A stretch of DNA of 64,000 bases, taken from NCBI GenBank assembly GCA_946811695.1, contig OX328130.1:68258245-68322244 (forward strand), written 5' to 3'. The notes beneath the pieces are model-generated. The model ran no database searches, had not been told where the DNA came from, and saw nothing but the letters and a program-made list of their open reading frames with translations. Both the position numbers and the translations under genes were made by a program. Position 1 is the first letter of the stretch. Each line of letters begins with the position of its first letter. The stretch is from Gonocerus acuteangulatus. Taxonomy: Eukaryota; Arthropoda; Insecta; Hemiptera; Coreidae. Shown piece by piece: positions 1-9,385 of the stretch.

Positions 1-124
1 ACCTATATTATCTTCGTTGTACTTGTTTGATAAGAAAAACTTATGAAACAAGTACACGAAGCTATTAGATTCGGAACCTCTGTGTTGTTGGCAAATCTCA
101 TGTATGAGTAAAGAAGGAGGATAT
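1..124. other. Left edge, no feature recognised
   Basis: AT-rich sequence with no open frame, RNA-like fold or recognised repeat end. It borders the tail side of repeat A. Confidence 0.5.
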
Positions 125-640
125 TTATATTTTGTATTTATATTAATAGTTACTATATTTTTTTTTTTTAAATGTTTTCTTTGCTCTTTCATATTAAATT
201 TAGTTTATTGTTAGAGGGAATTTCTGTAAATTCTATTCTACTAGAATTACATTAGATATAAGATTAAAACTATACTAGATACATATTAGGTTAAAAATAT
301 GATGCCTCTCAATAAAAGATATTGAATATAAAACTGAATATAAAGTGTAAATATTTTGTACATATAATCTATATATTTAAAACAAAATGTAATGTATACG
401 AAAAATGTATGTTATATGCAAAGCATGGGACAGGCAGAATAAACTCCCTCTCTATAGGGTTGCTATAGAAAGGAAATAGAGAGAACCTATATGCAAAGCA
501 TGGGACAGGCAGAATAAACTCCCTCTCTATAGGGTTGCTATAGGAAGGAAATAGAGAGAACCTTTATGCAAAGCATGGGACAGGCAGAATAAACTCCCTC
601 TCTATAGGGTTGCTATAGGAAGGAAATAGAGAGAAAATAT
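125..640 (-). mobile_element. Dispersed retroposon-like repeat A, copy 1
   Basis: The segment is homologous, in reverse complement, to 48875-49668. Read on the minus strand it starts with three 75-bp monomers (640 down to 416), continues through an AT-rich body and ends in T/A-rich simple sequence near 125. The other copy is bounded by a 15-bp target duplication and ends in a long TATAAA-type tail, so I orient the family 5' monomers to 3' simple tail. No coding capacity is visible. I could not find a target duplication for this copy. It could be a SINE-like or LINE-derived non-autonomous retroposon of unknown class. Confidence 0.6.
416..640. repeat. 75-bp tandem repeat, three copies
   Basis: Copies begin at 416, 491 and 566 (period exactly 75) and differ at only a few bases. 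Each contains the hairpin-capable stretch CTCTCTATAGGG followed by CTATAG and GAAATAGAGAG. The copy of repeat A at 48.9 kb has a single monomer, so the number varies between copies, as 5' promoter monomers do in some LINEs. Promoter function is inference. Confidence 0.85.
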
Positions 641-1664
641 ATTTGATTTTTTAAGAAACATTTAGATGCAACTTAACATTTTTATGTAAATGCCTATTAT
701 TTACCTATGTACCTTAATAAGTGTCAGACAAGGCCAAAAGTGAATTTCCAAATAATGATCATACTAGAAGGCATTATAAAATCATAAAAAATAAAATACC
801 TTCATGATAAAAAGTAGATAGAATAATAAAACAGTACCCGCGTCATCCTCAAGCCAAACATCAAAGGAACTCAAAATTAACTTACAAAAAAATATTGATA
901 TCCCCCCAAAAAACTAACGTTGAAAAAAAAAGGCCAAGTTTCAGGTCCCTTCCAAAAACAGGTTGCCTATGAAAGTTATGATATCATAGTATTGGGCCAA
1001 GTTTTAGGCTGTTAATACCTTGTCAAGAACCTAATAATAACCTCTTACTTATTTGTGCAATTCCAACTTGTCCAGTTTTCGTTAAATTACATACGGCCAT
1101 GGCAGCTTTAACATAAATGAAGTTCATGCAAAGCGATCGTTTAATGTCATCGAAGTGTTTATAATAATCCTGAACCGTAATCCTAAGGGCCTGAATATTT
1201 AAATGCCAGACATTTTATATTAAATCAGAAAACTAGCCAAGTTGGAATTGCAAAAATAAGTGAGAGGGTATTTTTAGGTTCTTGAGAAGGTATTAAGAGC
1301 CTATAACTTGGCCCAATACTATGATAACATAACTTTCATGGGCAAACTGTTTTTGGAAGGGGCGTGGAACTTGGCCTCTTTTTTTCGAGGTTAGATTTTT
1401 TGTGGGGATATGAATACTTATTGCAAGTGAATTTTGACTTTCGTCGATGGGCGCTGTCGATGTTTAGCTTGAGGAGGACTCATATTTTGACCTCCTATAT
1501 TCTATGTTTTATTAATCTGTCTACTTTTGATCGTGTAAAATTATAATGCCATAAAGAGCATCATGATGATTAGATAGTTAGCCGTCGAGGTGATAAGTAC
1601 AGATGGAATGGTTGGGATTCGGCTAAATAAACCTCAATATGATTTTGTTTTAAAAAAATCTATA

Positions 1665-1709
1665 TTTCGGACGTTTCGGCTACTCATTGGTAGCCTTCGT
1701 CAGCTAAAA
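1665..1709 (-). ncRNA. Hammerhead-ribozyme-like motif, element 1 left arm
   Basis: Minus strand: CUGACGA core (1703-1697), stem II GGCUAC/GUAGCC with loop CAAUGA, GAAAC (1677-1673) and GUC (1672-1670). ACGU next to GAAA is self-complementary and could form an intermolecular stem III. Stem I would be UUUAG with CGAAA, with one G/A mismatch. One additional A sits between the core and stem II, as in every copy here, so it departs from the canonical hammerhead. Confidence 0.6.
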
Positions 1710-2759
1710 TGACAAAAAAAAGAAATTAATACAGAAACAATCAAGAAAAATTTATAATTGTGATAGGTAACAGAACTATAGATACAGTTTAACTTATAAC
1801 AGAACATATCGTCTTAAAATTCTTAGAATGAGTAGAATGAAAAAGAAAATAGGTACAGTAATTGATTTTAATAGTAATTAGTAACATTAATTGATTTTAC
1901 AAAGAAATAAGAGAACTATATACCAATGACAAATATAGTAGCTAATAGTAACATTAATTAATTTTACAAAGAAATAAGATACTACATACCAATGGAAATG
2001 CCGAGCGGCAGAGGAAGACCAAGGTTGGCAATTAAGTAACCATTGTGAAAGTGTCTAAGGAAAAAAGGAATCTGCAAGGGGTATATGTAACTGGAAACAG
2101 CAAGAGGTGGGGGAAAACGGGCGGTAGGATCAAACAGCTGTTTATGACATTTTTATGACAGGAAAGGAGAAAAAGGTGTTAATGGAAGGATACCTAAGGG
2201 GCAAGGTAAAAATCTAGGTAGGTGGTCGGGCGAGTATTTGGACCACCTACCTAGATTTTTACCTTGCCCCTTGGGTATCCTTCCATTAACACCTTTTTCT
2301 CCTTTCCTGTCATAAAAATGTCATAAACATCTGTTTGATCCTACCGCCCGTTTTCCCCCACCTCTTGCTGTTTCCAGTTACATATACCCCTTGCAGATTC
2401 CTTTTTTCCTTAGACACTTTCACAATGGTTACTTAATTGCCAACCTTGGTCTTCCTCTGCCGCTCGGCATTTCCATTGGTATGTAGTATCTTATTTCTTT
2501 GTAAAATTAATTAATGTTACTATTAGCTACTATATTTGTCATTGGTATATAGTTCTCTTATTTCTTTGTAAAATCAATTAATGTTACTAATTACTATTAA
2601 AATCAATTACTGTACCTATTTTCTTTTTCATTCTACTCATTCTAAGAATTTTAAGACGATATGTTCTGTTATAAGTTAAACTGTATCTATAGTTCTGTTA
2701 CCTATCACAATTATAAATTTTTCTTGATTGTTTCTGTATTAATTTCTTTTTTTTGTCAT

Positions 2760-2803
2760 TTTAGCTGACGAAGGCTACCAATGAGTAGCCGAAACGTCCG
2801 AAA
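2760..2803 (+). ncRNA. Hammerhead-ribozyme-like motif, element 1 right arm
   Basis: Mirror copy of the left-arm motif: CUGACGA at 2765-2771, six-base stem II with loop CAAUGA, GAAAC at 2791-2795, predicted cleavage after GUC at 2798. Stem I again has a G/A mismatch (CGAAA opposite UUUAG). Confidence 0.6.
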
Positions 2804-2885
2804 TATAGATTTTTTTAAAACAAAATCATATTGAGGTTTATTTAGCCGAATCCCAACCATTCCATCTGTACTTAATGCCATAAAG

Positions 2886-3686
2886 TCTGAACATATTTTG
2901 GAAATGCTCTTGTGTCCTTGTCAGATACTTATTATCTTTTTTTGGAGGGGCCTGGAACTTGGCCTCTTTTTTCAACGTTACTTTTTTTGGAGGATCTAAC
3001 ATTTATTTATATTTCGTTGGCGTACGTGTTTAAATTATTTACAAAATATTAACTATGGGTCAATCCATTTCAAATCATCCAGCTAAATACTGAAGTGAAA
3101 CCCATGTCCTCAGAATTGCCTGAAACTTTTTTTTTTCTTTTTGTTGAACTGGTCATTCTAATGATTCATACCAAATTTCAGTTAGATGTCTTCAATAATT
3201 TTTAAGTTATAAATTTTTAAAGTTGTCTATAAAACTTGTTTTTGCTGTTACCGACGATTTAAGTCAAAGCGACTTTCATTTACTAAAAAAATCACTACTC
3301 TGTTAATGTTAGTGATATCTCAATGGGATTTTCACCAAAATGGTCACAATAATATTTTGAATATGGAAAAAATATATTTACTATCTGTTATCTTTCTGGT
3401 TGCTAAGTATATTTATTTAAAAACCAAATTTTAATTTAAAAGAAATTAAAATCGATAAAAATAAAAGGCACCGTATAAAATCAAGTTCTTTTTTCATAGG
3501 TACATTCTTAAAGGTATAAACTAAGAGATTTTAAAAGAAAAACTCTGGGATTTTGCTGTTAAGTATTCTTAAATCCATAAAATAATATACATTTTTTTTT
3601 TTTTTTTTTTTTTAATAATTACCTACTTAATACGTAATACAAGTGTACTGAAGCTACATTTGCTATTACTTAGGTTAACCTTAATA
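2886..3686. other. AT-rich interval, no gene recognised
   Basis: Holds the end of the foldback arm, a T-run (3592-3613) and old degenerate repeat sequence. A stretch at 3250-3335 resembles 4413-4495. No supported coding region. Confidence 0.5.
3250..3335 (+). repeat. Diverged direct repeat flanking element 2, left copy
   Basis: Resembles 4413-4495: both contain a GTCA(A/G)AGCGACTTT block, then an ACTCTGTTAAT block and a similar AT-rich follow-on. The two copies lie on either side of element 2 in the same orientation and look older than it. Confidence 0.55.
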
Positions 3687-3802
3687 TTAACTTATGTTGT
3701 CATGATGATTTGATAGTTAGCCATCGAGGTGATAAGTAAAGATGGAATGGTTGGAATTCGGCTAAAGAAACCTCCATACGATTTCTGTTAAAAAAATCTA
3801 TA

Positions 3803-3846
3803 TTTAGGACGTTTCGTCTACTCATTGGTAGCCTTCGTCAGCTAAA
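3803..3846 (-). ncRNA. Hammerhead-ribozyme-like motif, element 2 left arm
   Basis: Minus strand: CUGACGA (3841-3835), stem II with one mismatch (GUAGAC in place of GUAGCC), GAAAC (3815-3811), GUC (3810-3808). Stem I is intact: UUUAG (3846-3842) with CUAAA (3807-3803). Confidence 0.55.
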
Positions 3847-4224
3847 ATGACAAGAAAAACAGAAATTAATACAAAAAAAAATTATAATTGAGATAAGTAA
3901 CAGAACTATAAATACAATTAAATTATTATAAAAGAACAAATTGGTCTTAAATTCTTAGAATGAGTAGAATGAAAATCCATAGAAACATAACAAAAAACGA
4001 AGAAAAAAGGCTATTTTATTGAAGTTTATATAAGTAAATTGGTGCTAATAATAATATTCCTTTTTTCTTCTTTTTTTGTTTTGTCTCTTTTGATTTTCAT
4101 TCTACTCATTCTAAGAATTTAAGACCAATTTGTTATTTTATAATAAGTTAATTGTATTTATAGTTCTGTTACTTATCTCAATTTAAAATTTTTTTTTTGT
4201 ATTAATTTCTGTTTTTCTTGTCAT

Positions 4225-4268
4225 TTTAGCTGACGAAGGCTACCAATGAGTAGCCGAAACGTCCTAAA
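4225..4268 (+). ncRNA. Hammerhead-ribozyme-like motif, element 2 right arm
   Basis: The cleanest copy. Stem I UUUAG (4225-4229), core CUGACGA (4230-4236), extra A, stem II GGCUAC/GUAGCC with loop CAAUGA, GAAAC (4256-4260), GUC (4261-4263), stem I partner CUAAA (4264-4268). Predicted cleavage is after C4263. Stem III would be the palindrome ACGU paired between two molecules. Confidence 0.65.
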
Positions 4269-4349
4269 TATAGATTTTTTTAACAAAAATCATATTGAGG
4301 TTTCTTTAGCCGAATTCCAACCATTCCATCTTTACTTAACTTATGTTGG

Positions 4350-5084
4350 TACTAGAGTAAATAAACTATTTTTAATGTTTACATTAAACTTAGTTTTGGT
4401 AGTTTCCAAAAATTTATGTCAGAGCGACTTTGATTTAGAAAATAACTTGTAACTCTGTTAATATTCATCATATCAAAATGATATTTTGGATATCTATATA
4501 TTGGATATATATGGATATCTATTACATGTTTTTTAAATATTACTAGGTAAACGCGCTAAGACGTTGAGCCTTTTAAACCTAACAATCCATGCAAAGCCTA
4601 TTCAAGACGCTGGTTTAACAAGGAATCCACCGCCTGAAAGACTCGCAGCCTTCCTGAAAACAATGAATCAGCTGATTGCGAAAGGTATAGTTTATATTTT
4701 GCATTCTACCTAGTAGTGCGCAGAAGAGCTGCGCAGACTATAGAAAGTAACAGGAATAGCCCGTTCTTTGTACCCATTGTCTGAGCGGGTGTTATTGACC
4801 GCTGGAAGTTTCCCATCTAAGAAAGCTCCACTTCTTTCATTCTTATCACCAACATGTCAGCAGTCTTACTGATAAAGGCTTATCTATGTATACTTATCCT
4901 CCTGCGCACAGCAAATCTGTAATGGCGCCATTTATATATATTTCAACGTTTTAACCACAACTTAGCAAGGATTTTGTAGAGTTTTATTTTATAGGGAAAA
5001 ATTCTCAATGATATTATAGTTTGTTCAGATAGACGGTATAGTTCAATTCCGCATGTGCGAAATTTTGAAGGAAATTTTTTGTTG
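4350..5084. other. No gene recognised
   Basis: Contains the right copy of the diverged direct repeat (4413-4495) and otherwise unassigned moderately AT-rich sequence. Short frames only. Confidence 0.5.
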
Positions 5085-5240
5085 AGAGGAGGTTGACCGT
5101 TGATGATGCGAAGGTAGGGTTCGGTCGTGATTTCATAATAAAACTATATGTTACAAGTGAAAATGGTTTTATTGTTGCCAACGTTTCGGCTTGACATTCA
5201 AGCCTTCATCAGGGCTGTAAAAACAAGCAGGACAGACTTA
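5085..5240 (-). mobile_element. Terminal fragment of a second ribozyme-like retroelement family
   Basis: Contains the motif described at 5176-5216 and a flank (5090-5170) that recurs in inverted orientation at 59280-59372, where the motif is missing. The CGUUUCGGCUUGA-type inverted hairpin with CAUCAGGG matches the terminal structures known from Penelope-like elements of arthropods (family recollection, not a search). Only an end is present; no coding sequence. Confidence 0.55.
5176..5216 (-). ncRNA. Hammerhead-ribozyme-like motif, family 2
   Basis: Minus strand: CUGAUGA (5212-5206), extra A, stem II GGCUUG/CAAGCC around AAUGU, GAAAC (5187-5183), then GUU (5183-5181 region) as a possible UH site. 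Stem III would be the palindrome AACGUU. Stem I is short, GGC with GCC. Confidence 0.6.
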
Positions 5241-5579
5241 ATACTAACTTATATATATATTTTAATTCAGCAAGCGCTTAGATTAGAGGTACATGGATAA
5301 AGATATAAAAATAATAAAATAGGCCTACCGATGAGGAGATTGGGGTCTTTTTGCGAAGACAACATCCAGTTACTTTTGAAGTAGCAGTAGTGATTTATAA
5401 CAGTTACTCGTACTCGCTGATAAGCTTACAGGTTCTTTGCTGGTTATCTATTACTAGTTGACTCGTTATCTACGGTTGTAATCCATATTAGATAATGGAA
5501 AGCAGTATTTATTAATAGAAAGGTTAATATGATCAAAATCAATTCTCTCAACTACGAAAATAGTTATTAAGCATTAAAG

Positions 5580-5739
5580 GGTCTCCCGTGGTCTAATGGT
5601 TAGCGCCTTGGATTCATAAGCGGGAGATGGTGGGTTCGATCCCCACCTCCGGCAGGAATTTTCTCATCTCAAGGCTCGTTGGGAAAATTCCTCGCTGTAC
5701 CCTGGATGTCGGCGCTAATGACCTAGAAGTAGATGCGCC

Positions 5740-5801
<62 letters not shown>
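5580..5801 (+). mobile_element. tRNA-derived SINE, apparently recent insertion
   Basis: The head is tRNA-like: a box A region GTGGTCTAATGGTTAGCG, an anticodon-loop-like CTTGGATTCATAAG and a perfect box B GGTTCGATCCC at 5633-5643. The roughly 90-base body ends in GATGCGCCGTAAA and an uninterrupted A tract of about 60 bases (5742-5801). A perfect 14-bp duplication ATTAAGCATTAAAG flanks it at 5566-5579 and 5802-5815. RNA polymerase III would transcribe it from the internal boxes. The pure A tail and perfect duplication argue for a young insertion. The 3' end resembles that of the 5S-derived SINE at 57981-58174. Confidence 0.92.
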
Positions 5802-5804
<3 letters not shown>

Positions 5805-5995
5805 AAGCATTAAAGTTGACAGTTTTGCAGGTTATGAAGGATAACATAAACAATGATTTTTGTAAACAAACATATTTTATTCCTTTTCTCTTTCTCTCTT
5901 TTTGGATATTTTACATTTATTTAGCATTATGGGCAGACTTGCTATGCGTTTTCGCTCGCTCAAGAAGATATCAAAACTCTAGTCAATCCAACTCG

Positions 5996-6025
5996 CTAAA
6001 ATTAATAGAATTCTATTAATTTTAG
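5996..6025. repeat. 30-bp perfect palindrome in foldback family F
   Basis: CTAAAATTAATAGAA followed by its exact complement, centred on GAATTC. A 26-bp version is at 31417-31442 and a broken version at 32890-32917. A second, truncated copy starts at 6050. Confidence 0.85.
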
Positions 6026-6300
6026 AGACTCTAGTCTATCCAACTCGCTAAAATTAATAGAATTCTAATTGGTAAGAAACCAATCCCTTTTTCTTTGTCA
6101 GGAACATCGCGAACTAATTGTAAAACACCAATTTTTTCTCATAAAATAAGCAGAGATTTTTCATAAACAAAAGCTAATTCACTGTCGAAGGTTACTTTAC
6201 TCCCAGCAAGAACCAATACAATTGCTAAGCAAAGATGGAATGGTTGGGATTCGGCTAAAGAAACCTCAATACGATTTTTAGAAAAAAAAAAATCTACATT

Positions 6301-6342
6301 TGGGACGTTTCGGCTACTCTTGTGTAGACTTTGTCAGCTAAA
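6301..6342 (-). ncRNA. Degenerate hammerhead-like motif, element 3 left arm
   Basis: Minus strand core reads CUGACAA (6337-6331) instead of CUGACGA, losing the G that is essential in hammerhead cores, and stem II has a mismatch. GAAAC and GUC remain (6311-6304). Likely inactive. Confidence 0.5.
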
Positions 6343-6516
6343 ATGACAAGAAAAAAACAGAAATTAATACTAATTTATTCTACTAGTAATAACTTATTAT
6401 AAAAGAACAATTTGGTGTTAAATTATTAGAACAACTAAGGTAAAAGTAATAAATAAGGGTAATAAGTTATTATTATTAGTATAAATTAGTATTAATTTCT
6501 GTTTTCTTCTTGTCAT

Positions 6517-6560
6517 TTTAGCTGACGAAGGCTACCAAAGAGTAGCCGAAACGTCCTAAA
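6517..6560 (+). ncRNA. Hammerhead-ribozyme-like motif, element 3 right arm
   Basis: Stem I UUUAG (6517-6521), CUGACGA (6522-6528), stem II GGCUAC/GUAGCC with loop CAAAGA, GAAAC (6548-6552), GUC (6553-6555), partner CUAAA (6556-6560). All expected parts are present. Confidence 0.65.
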
Positions 6561-6888
6561 TATAGGTTGTTTTTTTTTAAAAAAAAAAAAAATCGTATTG
6601 AGGTTTCTTTAGCCGAATCCCAACTATTCCATCTTTGCTTATCACCTCGACGGCTAACTATCTAATCTTCACAATACAATTGCTCATCGGAATCCTCCAA
6701 TAGGTTGTTTGGTTGGATTGGGCTTTAGGGCAAACAGCTTCCAGAGCATCATTGCCCGATCTCATTTATGTCACACTCACACTCTCCTCCAAAGGGAAGG
6801 CAAAGGAGTTATGCGCAAGCGCTGAATCACTGATACAATCACTAATACTACTTCAAAAGTAACTGGATGTGGGCTTCGCAAAAAGACC

Positions 6889-7304
6889 GAAAAAAGAAGA
6901 TTGAGAACTATGCCTCACGGATACGGGATCATTTCTGATTGTTGATCAAGGAAGCTAGGGGAGAGGAGTTGGTGAGGACGGGGGGTTCTTGACCACCCAT
7001 TGAGCTAACCCATTGAGCTAAGGGCGACAGTAGGGATCAAAGAAAGAGCGGTGTCGTAAAGTCAGATGTCATAAAGTTTTGTGTTAATGGAAGGGAGGCA
7101 GGTATGATGGGCTATATTTCAGGTGGTAAAGGGTATTAGGAAGAAGTTTTTAATAAACGGAAGATGTTGGAGTAGGTAGAGGAGATGACTTATTTAGCAA
7201 TATTGTCATTTACTGGGTTATTTTCTAGGTGGAAGGAAATATACCCGACGGCTTCGCCATTTGTAATCTTATATTTCAAGGAACAACACGATACGTGAAA
7301 CATT
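6889..7304. other. No gene recognised
   Basis: Includes a local duplication of the words CCCATTGAGCTAA at 6997-7021. No supported coding or RNA feature. Confidence 0.5.
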
Positions 7305-7648
7305 ATAAAAACTGATTATGTCTCGTTTAAGACTAGGGAAGGCTTTGATAGTTCAGACAAAGGAAATAGTGTCTAATATTTATCAATACTTAGCCAAAGC
7401 TAAGACTAAAAACGTTTTAAACCTCGCAGTGATAAGGTTATAACAGAGAGAATTTTTACCGCCAATTTCTTGCGAGAGGAATTTAGGCCACGCCCTTTTC
7501 CCTCCAGGTCAACCATCTATTCGAATAGGCTATAGCTTAAATTGTTTTTATCCTTAGCTTCGGCTAAGTATTGATAAATTCTAAACACTATCTTCCTTGT
7601 CTGAACTAGCAAAGCCTTCCTGGTCCTAAACGAGACATAATCAGTTTC
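7305..7648. repeat. Foldback repeat, about 110-bp arms
   Basis: Left arm about 7312-7430 (GATTATGTCTCGTTTA, GGGAAGGCTTTG, TTTATCAATACTTAGCC) is the diverged complement of 7536-7640. The roughly 105-bp centre is unrelated. No coding region or target duplication identified. Confidence 0.7.
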
Positions 7649-8070
7649 TATTGAGTTCAAAGTAGACTGCTGTCCACTGCAATATGTTTGAAACGTTAGG
7701 AAATGGCTTGAAGAAATTAAAATTTAGGAAATGAACGAAAACCTAAGAAATCATTTCTACCTTTTTTATTTTTTTTATTTATTTATTTTTTTTTTTTTGC
7801 GGAGTCTATGACTGACAAGTGTTTGTGACCCCGAAAGAACAAAAGGTTAATGCCACTGGTTTCAAGTAAAAAAAATTATGAAAAGTAGGAACTGCGAAGG
7901 CAGAATAAATGTGAGATTTTAGGCACCATTATGCATAGATAACTTAGAAGCGAAAATTACTAACTTGGACACTGACGCACGGAATGATCTATAAAAAAAA
8001 TCGTTTTTGTTGTATTGGCAAACAAATTCTACTTCTAAAATCAATAACACAAACAACAACAAAATCAGAC
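7649..8070. other. No gene recognised
   Basis: Unassigned AT-rich sequence with a T-rich tract at 7764-7798. Confidence 0.5.
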
Positions 8071-8076
8071 TATATA

Positions 8077-8166
<90 letters not shown>

Positions 8167-8699
8167 AGATGGAACGGCATTTTTCTCCAGCGGTGGTACT
8201 CCTCCTCACTTCTTCCCGGAATATTTCGATGGATTCATCTCAATCTTCTTCAGCCAGGTACTTGTTTCTTCCTCGGTGGTAGCCAAGGGAATGACATTTT
8301 TCTCGATCTGGGCTCCTTTTCTCCCCTCTAGCCACAGTATCGGCGGACGAATGGTGTTGAAGCTCCCTGGTGTAGTTGGGATTCTGTCCGTCGGCAGCGC
8401 TGATGGTATTGCGTCTTTTTTTTTTTTTTCTCCTCCTGCTTCTATTTTCCTCGCCGTAAGGTTTTAAATGTGTGATGTTATTTTTCGTCGCTGGGATAGT
8501 ATTTTTAGATGGAACGGCATTTTTCTCCAGCTTGTTTCTTCCCTTGGCTACCACCGAGGAAGAAACAAGTACCTGGCTGAAGAAGATGGAGATGAATCCA
8601 TCGAAATATTCCGGGAAGAAGTGAGGAGGAGTACCACCGCTGGAGAAAAATGCCGTTCCATCTAAAAATACTATCCCAGCGACGAAAAATAACATCAAA

Positions 8700-8755
<56 letters not shown>
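8071..8755. repeat. Foldback bounded by (AT)n on both sides
   Basis: (AT)n at 8071-8162 and 8701-8755 bracket an inverted repeat: 8163-8290 pairs with 8541-8672. The sequence TTTTAGATGGAACGGCAT occurs three times (8163 plus, 8501 plus, about 8672 minus), and a 50-bp block at 8483-8530 pairs with 8641-8692, so two foldbacks overlap. The centre (8291-8484) is single copy and includes a T-run. Long frames on both strands exist only because the sequence folds back; I do not regard them as genes. Confidence 0.75.
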
Positions 8756-8760
<5 letters not shown>

Positions 8761-9103
8761 CTGTGATAATGCGTGGGACAGGAAAATCCATGGAATGTCA
8801 TATTCCAACTTCCTTTAGGAAATATTTTGACAAATGAGAGGATCTGAAAATAACTCGCCCAACTGAAGGCCTCCTTTTTCTAGATACCTCTTCATTTCTG
8901 AACATTACTCAGCCATGACAGCTGTCAAAGGATCTTATACGCCTCACTGCGTCAACAAATCATAAAATATTTATATTTACGCAGTACAGCATAAATATTA
9001 ATGAATTCCTCTGTATTTTGTAAATAACAATAAGAAGAAATGAGGTTAACTTCTAACAATTATAAGCAAAAAATTACATCAATCTATTTTGTATTTTTCA
9101 GTT

Positions 9104-9146
<43 letters not shown>

Positions 9147-9199
9147 TGATTTCTCTGAAAAGTCTCTAAAATAAATAAGAATTCTTTAGAAATTAGATT
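8756..9199. other. No gene recognised; 40-base T run
   Basis: Unassigned sequence with a pure T run at about 9106-9145. No SINE or LINE body is attached to it that I can see. Confidence 0.5.
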
Positions 9200-9385
9200 G
9201 AGTAATAAGAGGTGAGAATATTTGAATATTTGAAATAAAAAAAACGCTTTATTTTACGGTATCCTAGATAGATAGATTCTTTTAAAAAATCGACTCTTCA
9301 AGATCGATTCATTAAAAGATCGGCCCTTAGATATCGATCTTTTAAAAGATGAATTCATATCGCCCATCTCTAATTTACACTGTAA
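9200..9385 (-). mobile_element. hAT-like GATC-rich MITE fragment
   Basis: Minus strand begins TAGAGATGGGCGATATGAAT at 9382 and runs through several AAAAGATCGAT blocks to a CACCTCTTATTACTCAATCT end. The homologous copy at 44505-44941 has that last block expanded to seven 34-bp units. The TAGNGATGGGCGAT end resembles the hAT element at 42227-43679. No 8-bp duplication found. Confidence 0.5.

Larger units (their letters stand above)
1557..2872. mobile_element. Inverted-repeat element 1 with ribozyme-like motifs in both arms
   Basis: Arms of about 640 bp (1590-2228 and 2243-2872) are near-perfect reverse complements around a short centre at 2229-2242. The element is bounded by a perfect 13-bp duplication, TAATGCCATAAAG, at 1544-1556 and 2873-2885. 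The left end carries 35 extra bases (AGCATCATGATGATTAGATA onward) not mirrored on the right. Each arm holds a hammerhead-like motif (1665-1709 minus, 2760-2803 plus). No open frame of note. The 13-bp duplication argues for retrotransposition rather than a cut-and-paste route. Related to 3700-4335, 6227-6671, 12690-12845 and 54859-54975. Confidence 0.85.
712..2935. repeat. Foldback element with a nested insertion in one arm
   Basis: Left arm about 712-1082 is the diverged reverse complement of 1226-1556 plus 2886-2935. Element 1 (1557-2872) has inserted into the right arm and splits it; removing it and one target duplication joins the two halves in register. Outer ends match as TAATAAGTGTCAGACAAGG-like sequence near 714 and its complement ending at 2935. 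No coding region seen. A further short relative of the arm (GGCCTGGAACTTGGCCTC) lies just outside at 2945-2970. Confidence 0.75.
3700..4335. mobile_element. Inverted-repeat element 2 with ribozyme-like motifs in both arms
   Basis: A 636-bp element of the same family as element 1. Arms (about 3710-3975 and 4095-4335) are reverse complements around an unrelated AT-rich centre. A perfect 13-bp duplication TTAACTTATGTTG lies at 3687-3699 and 4336-4348. The left end carries the extra TCATGATGATTTGATAGT block not mirrored on the right, as in element 1. No coding capacity seen; a 68-residue frame at 4246 only reads through the right arm. Confidence 0.85.
6227..6671. mobile_element. Inverted-repeat element 3 with ribozyme-like motifs
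   Basis: A 445-bp member of the element 1/2 family. A perfect 13-bp duplication CAATACAATTGCT lies at 6214-6226 and 6672-6684, splitting the sequence of foldback copy a. Here the long end (GGCTAACTATCTAATCTTC) is on the right, opposite to elements 1 and 2, so the element is inserted in the other orientation. The arms surround an AT-rich centre with its own short inverted repeats. The left-arm core is mutated, the right-arm core intact. Confidence 0.85.
5344..6888. mobile_element. Foldback family F, copy a, with SINE and element 3 nested
   Basis: Terminal inverted repeats begin GGTCTTTTTGCGAAGAC at 5344 and end as its near complement at 6888; both continue into ACATCCAGTTACTTTTGAAG. Two other copies lie at 31251-31975 and 32409-33088. 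Inside copy a are the tRNA-SINE at 5580-5801, a 30-bp perfect palindrome at 5996-6025 and element 3 at 6227-6671. No transposase is visible and I could not establish a target duplication, so the class is unknown. Confidence 0.7.

Noticed and set aside
7984..8331. 115-residue open frame with a long isoleucine-tyrosine stretch, and similar ones near 8.5, 16.3, 24.4, 46.6, 49.3, 60.0 and 62.6 kb
   Set aside because: They read through (AT)n microsatellites and have no flanking domain.
8240..8791. 183-residue minus-strand open frame
   Set aside because: It runs across the foldback arms, so both strands are open for the same reason; no known domain.
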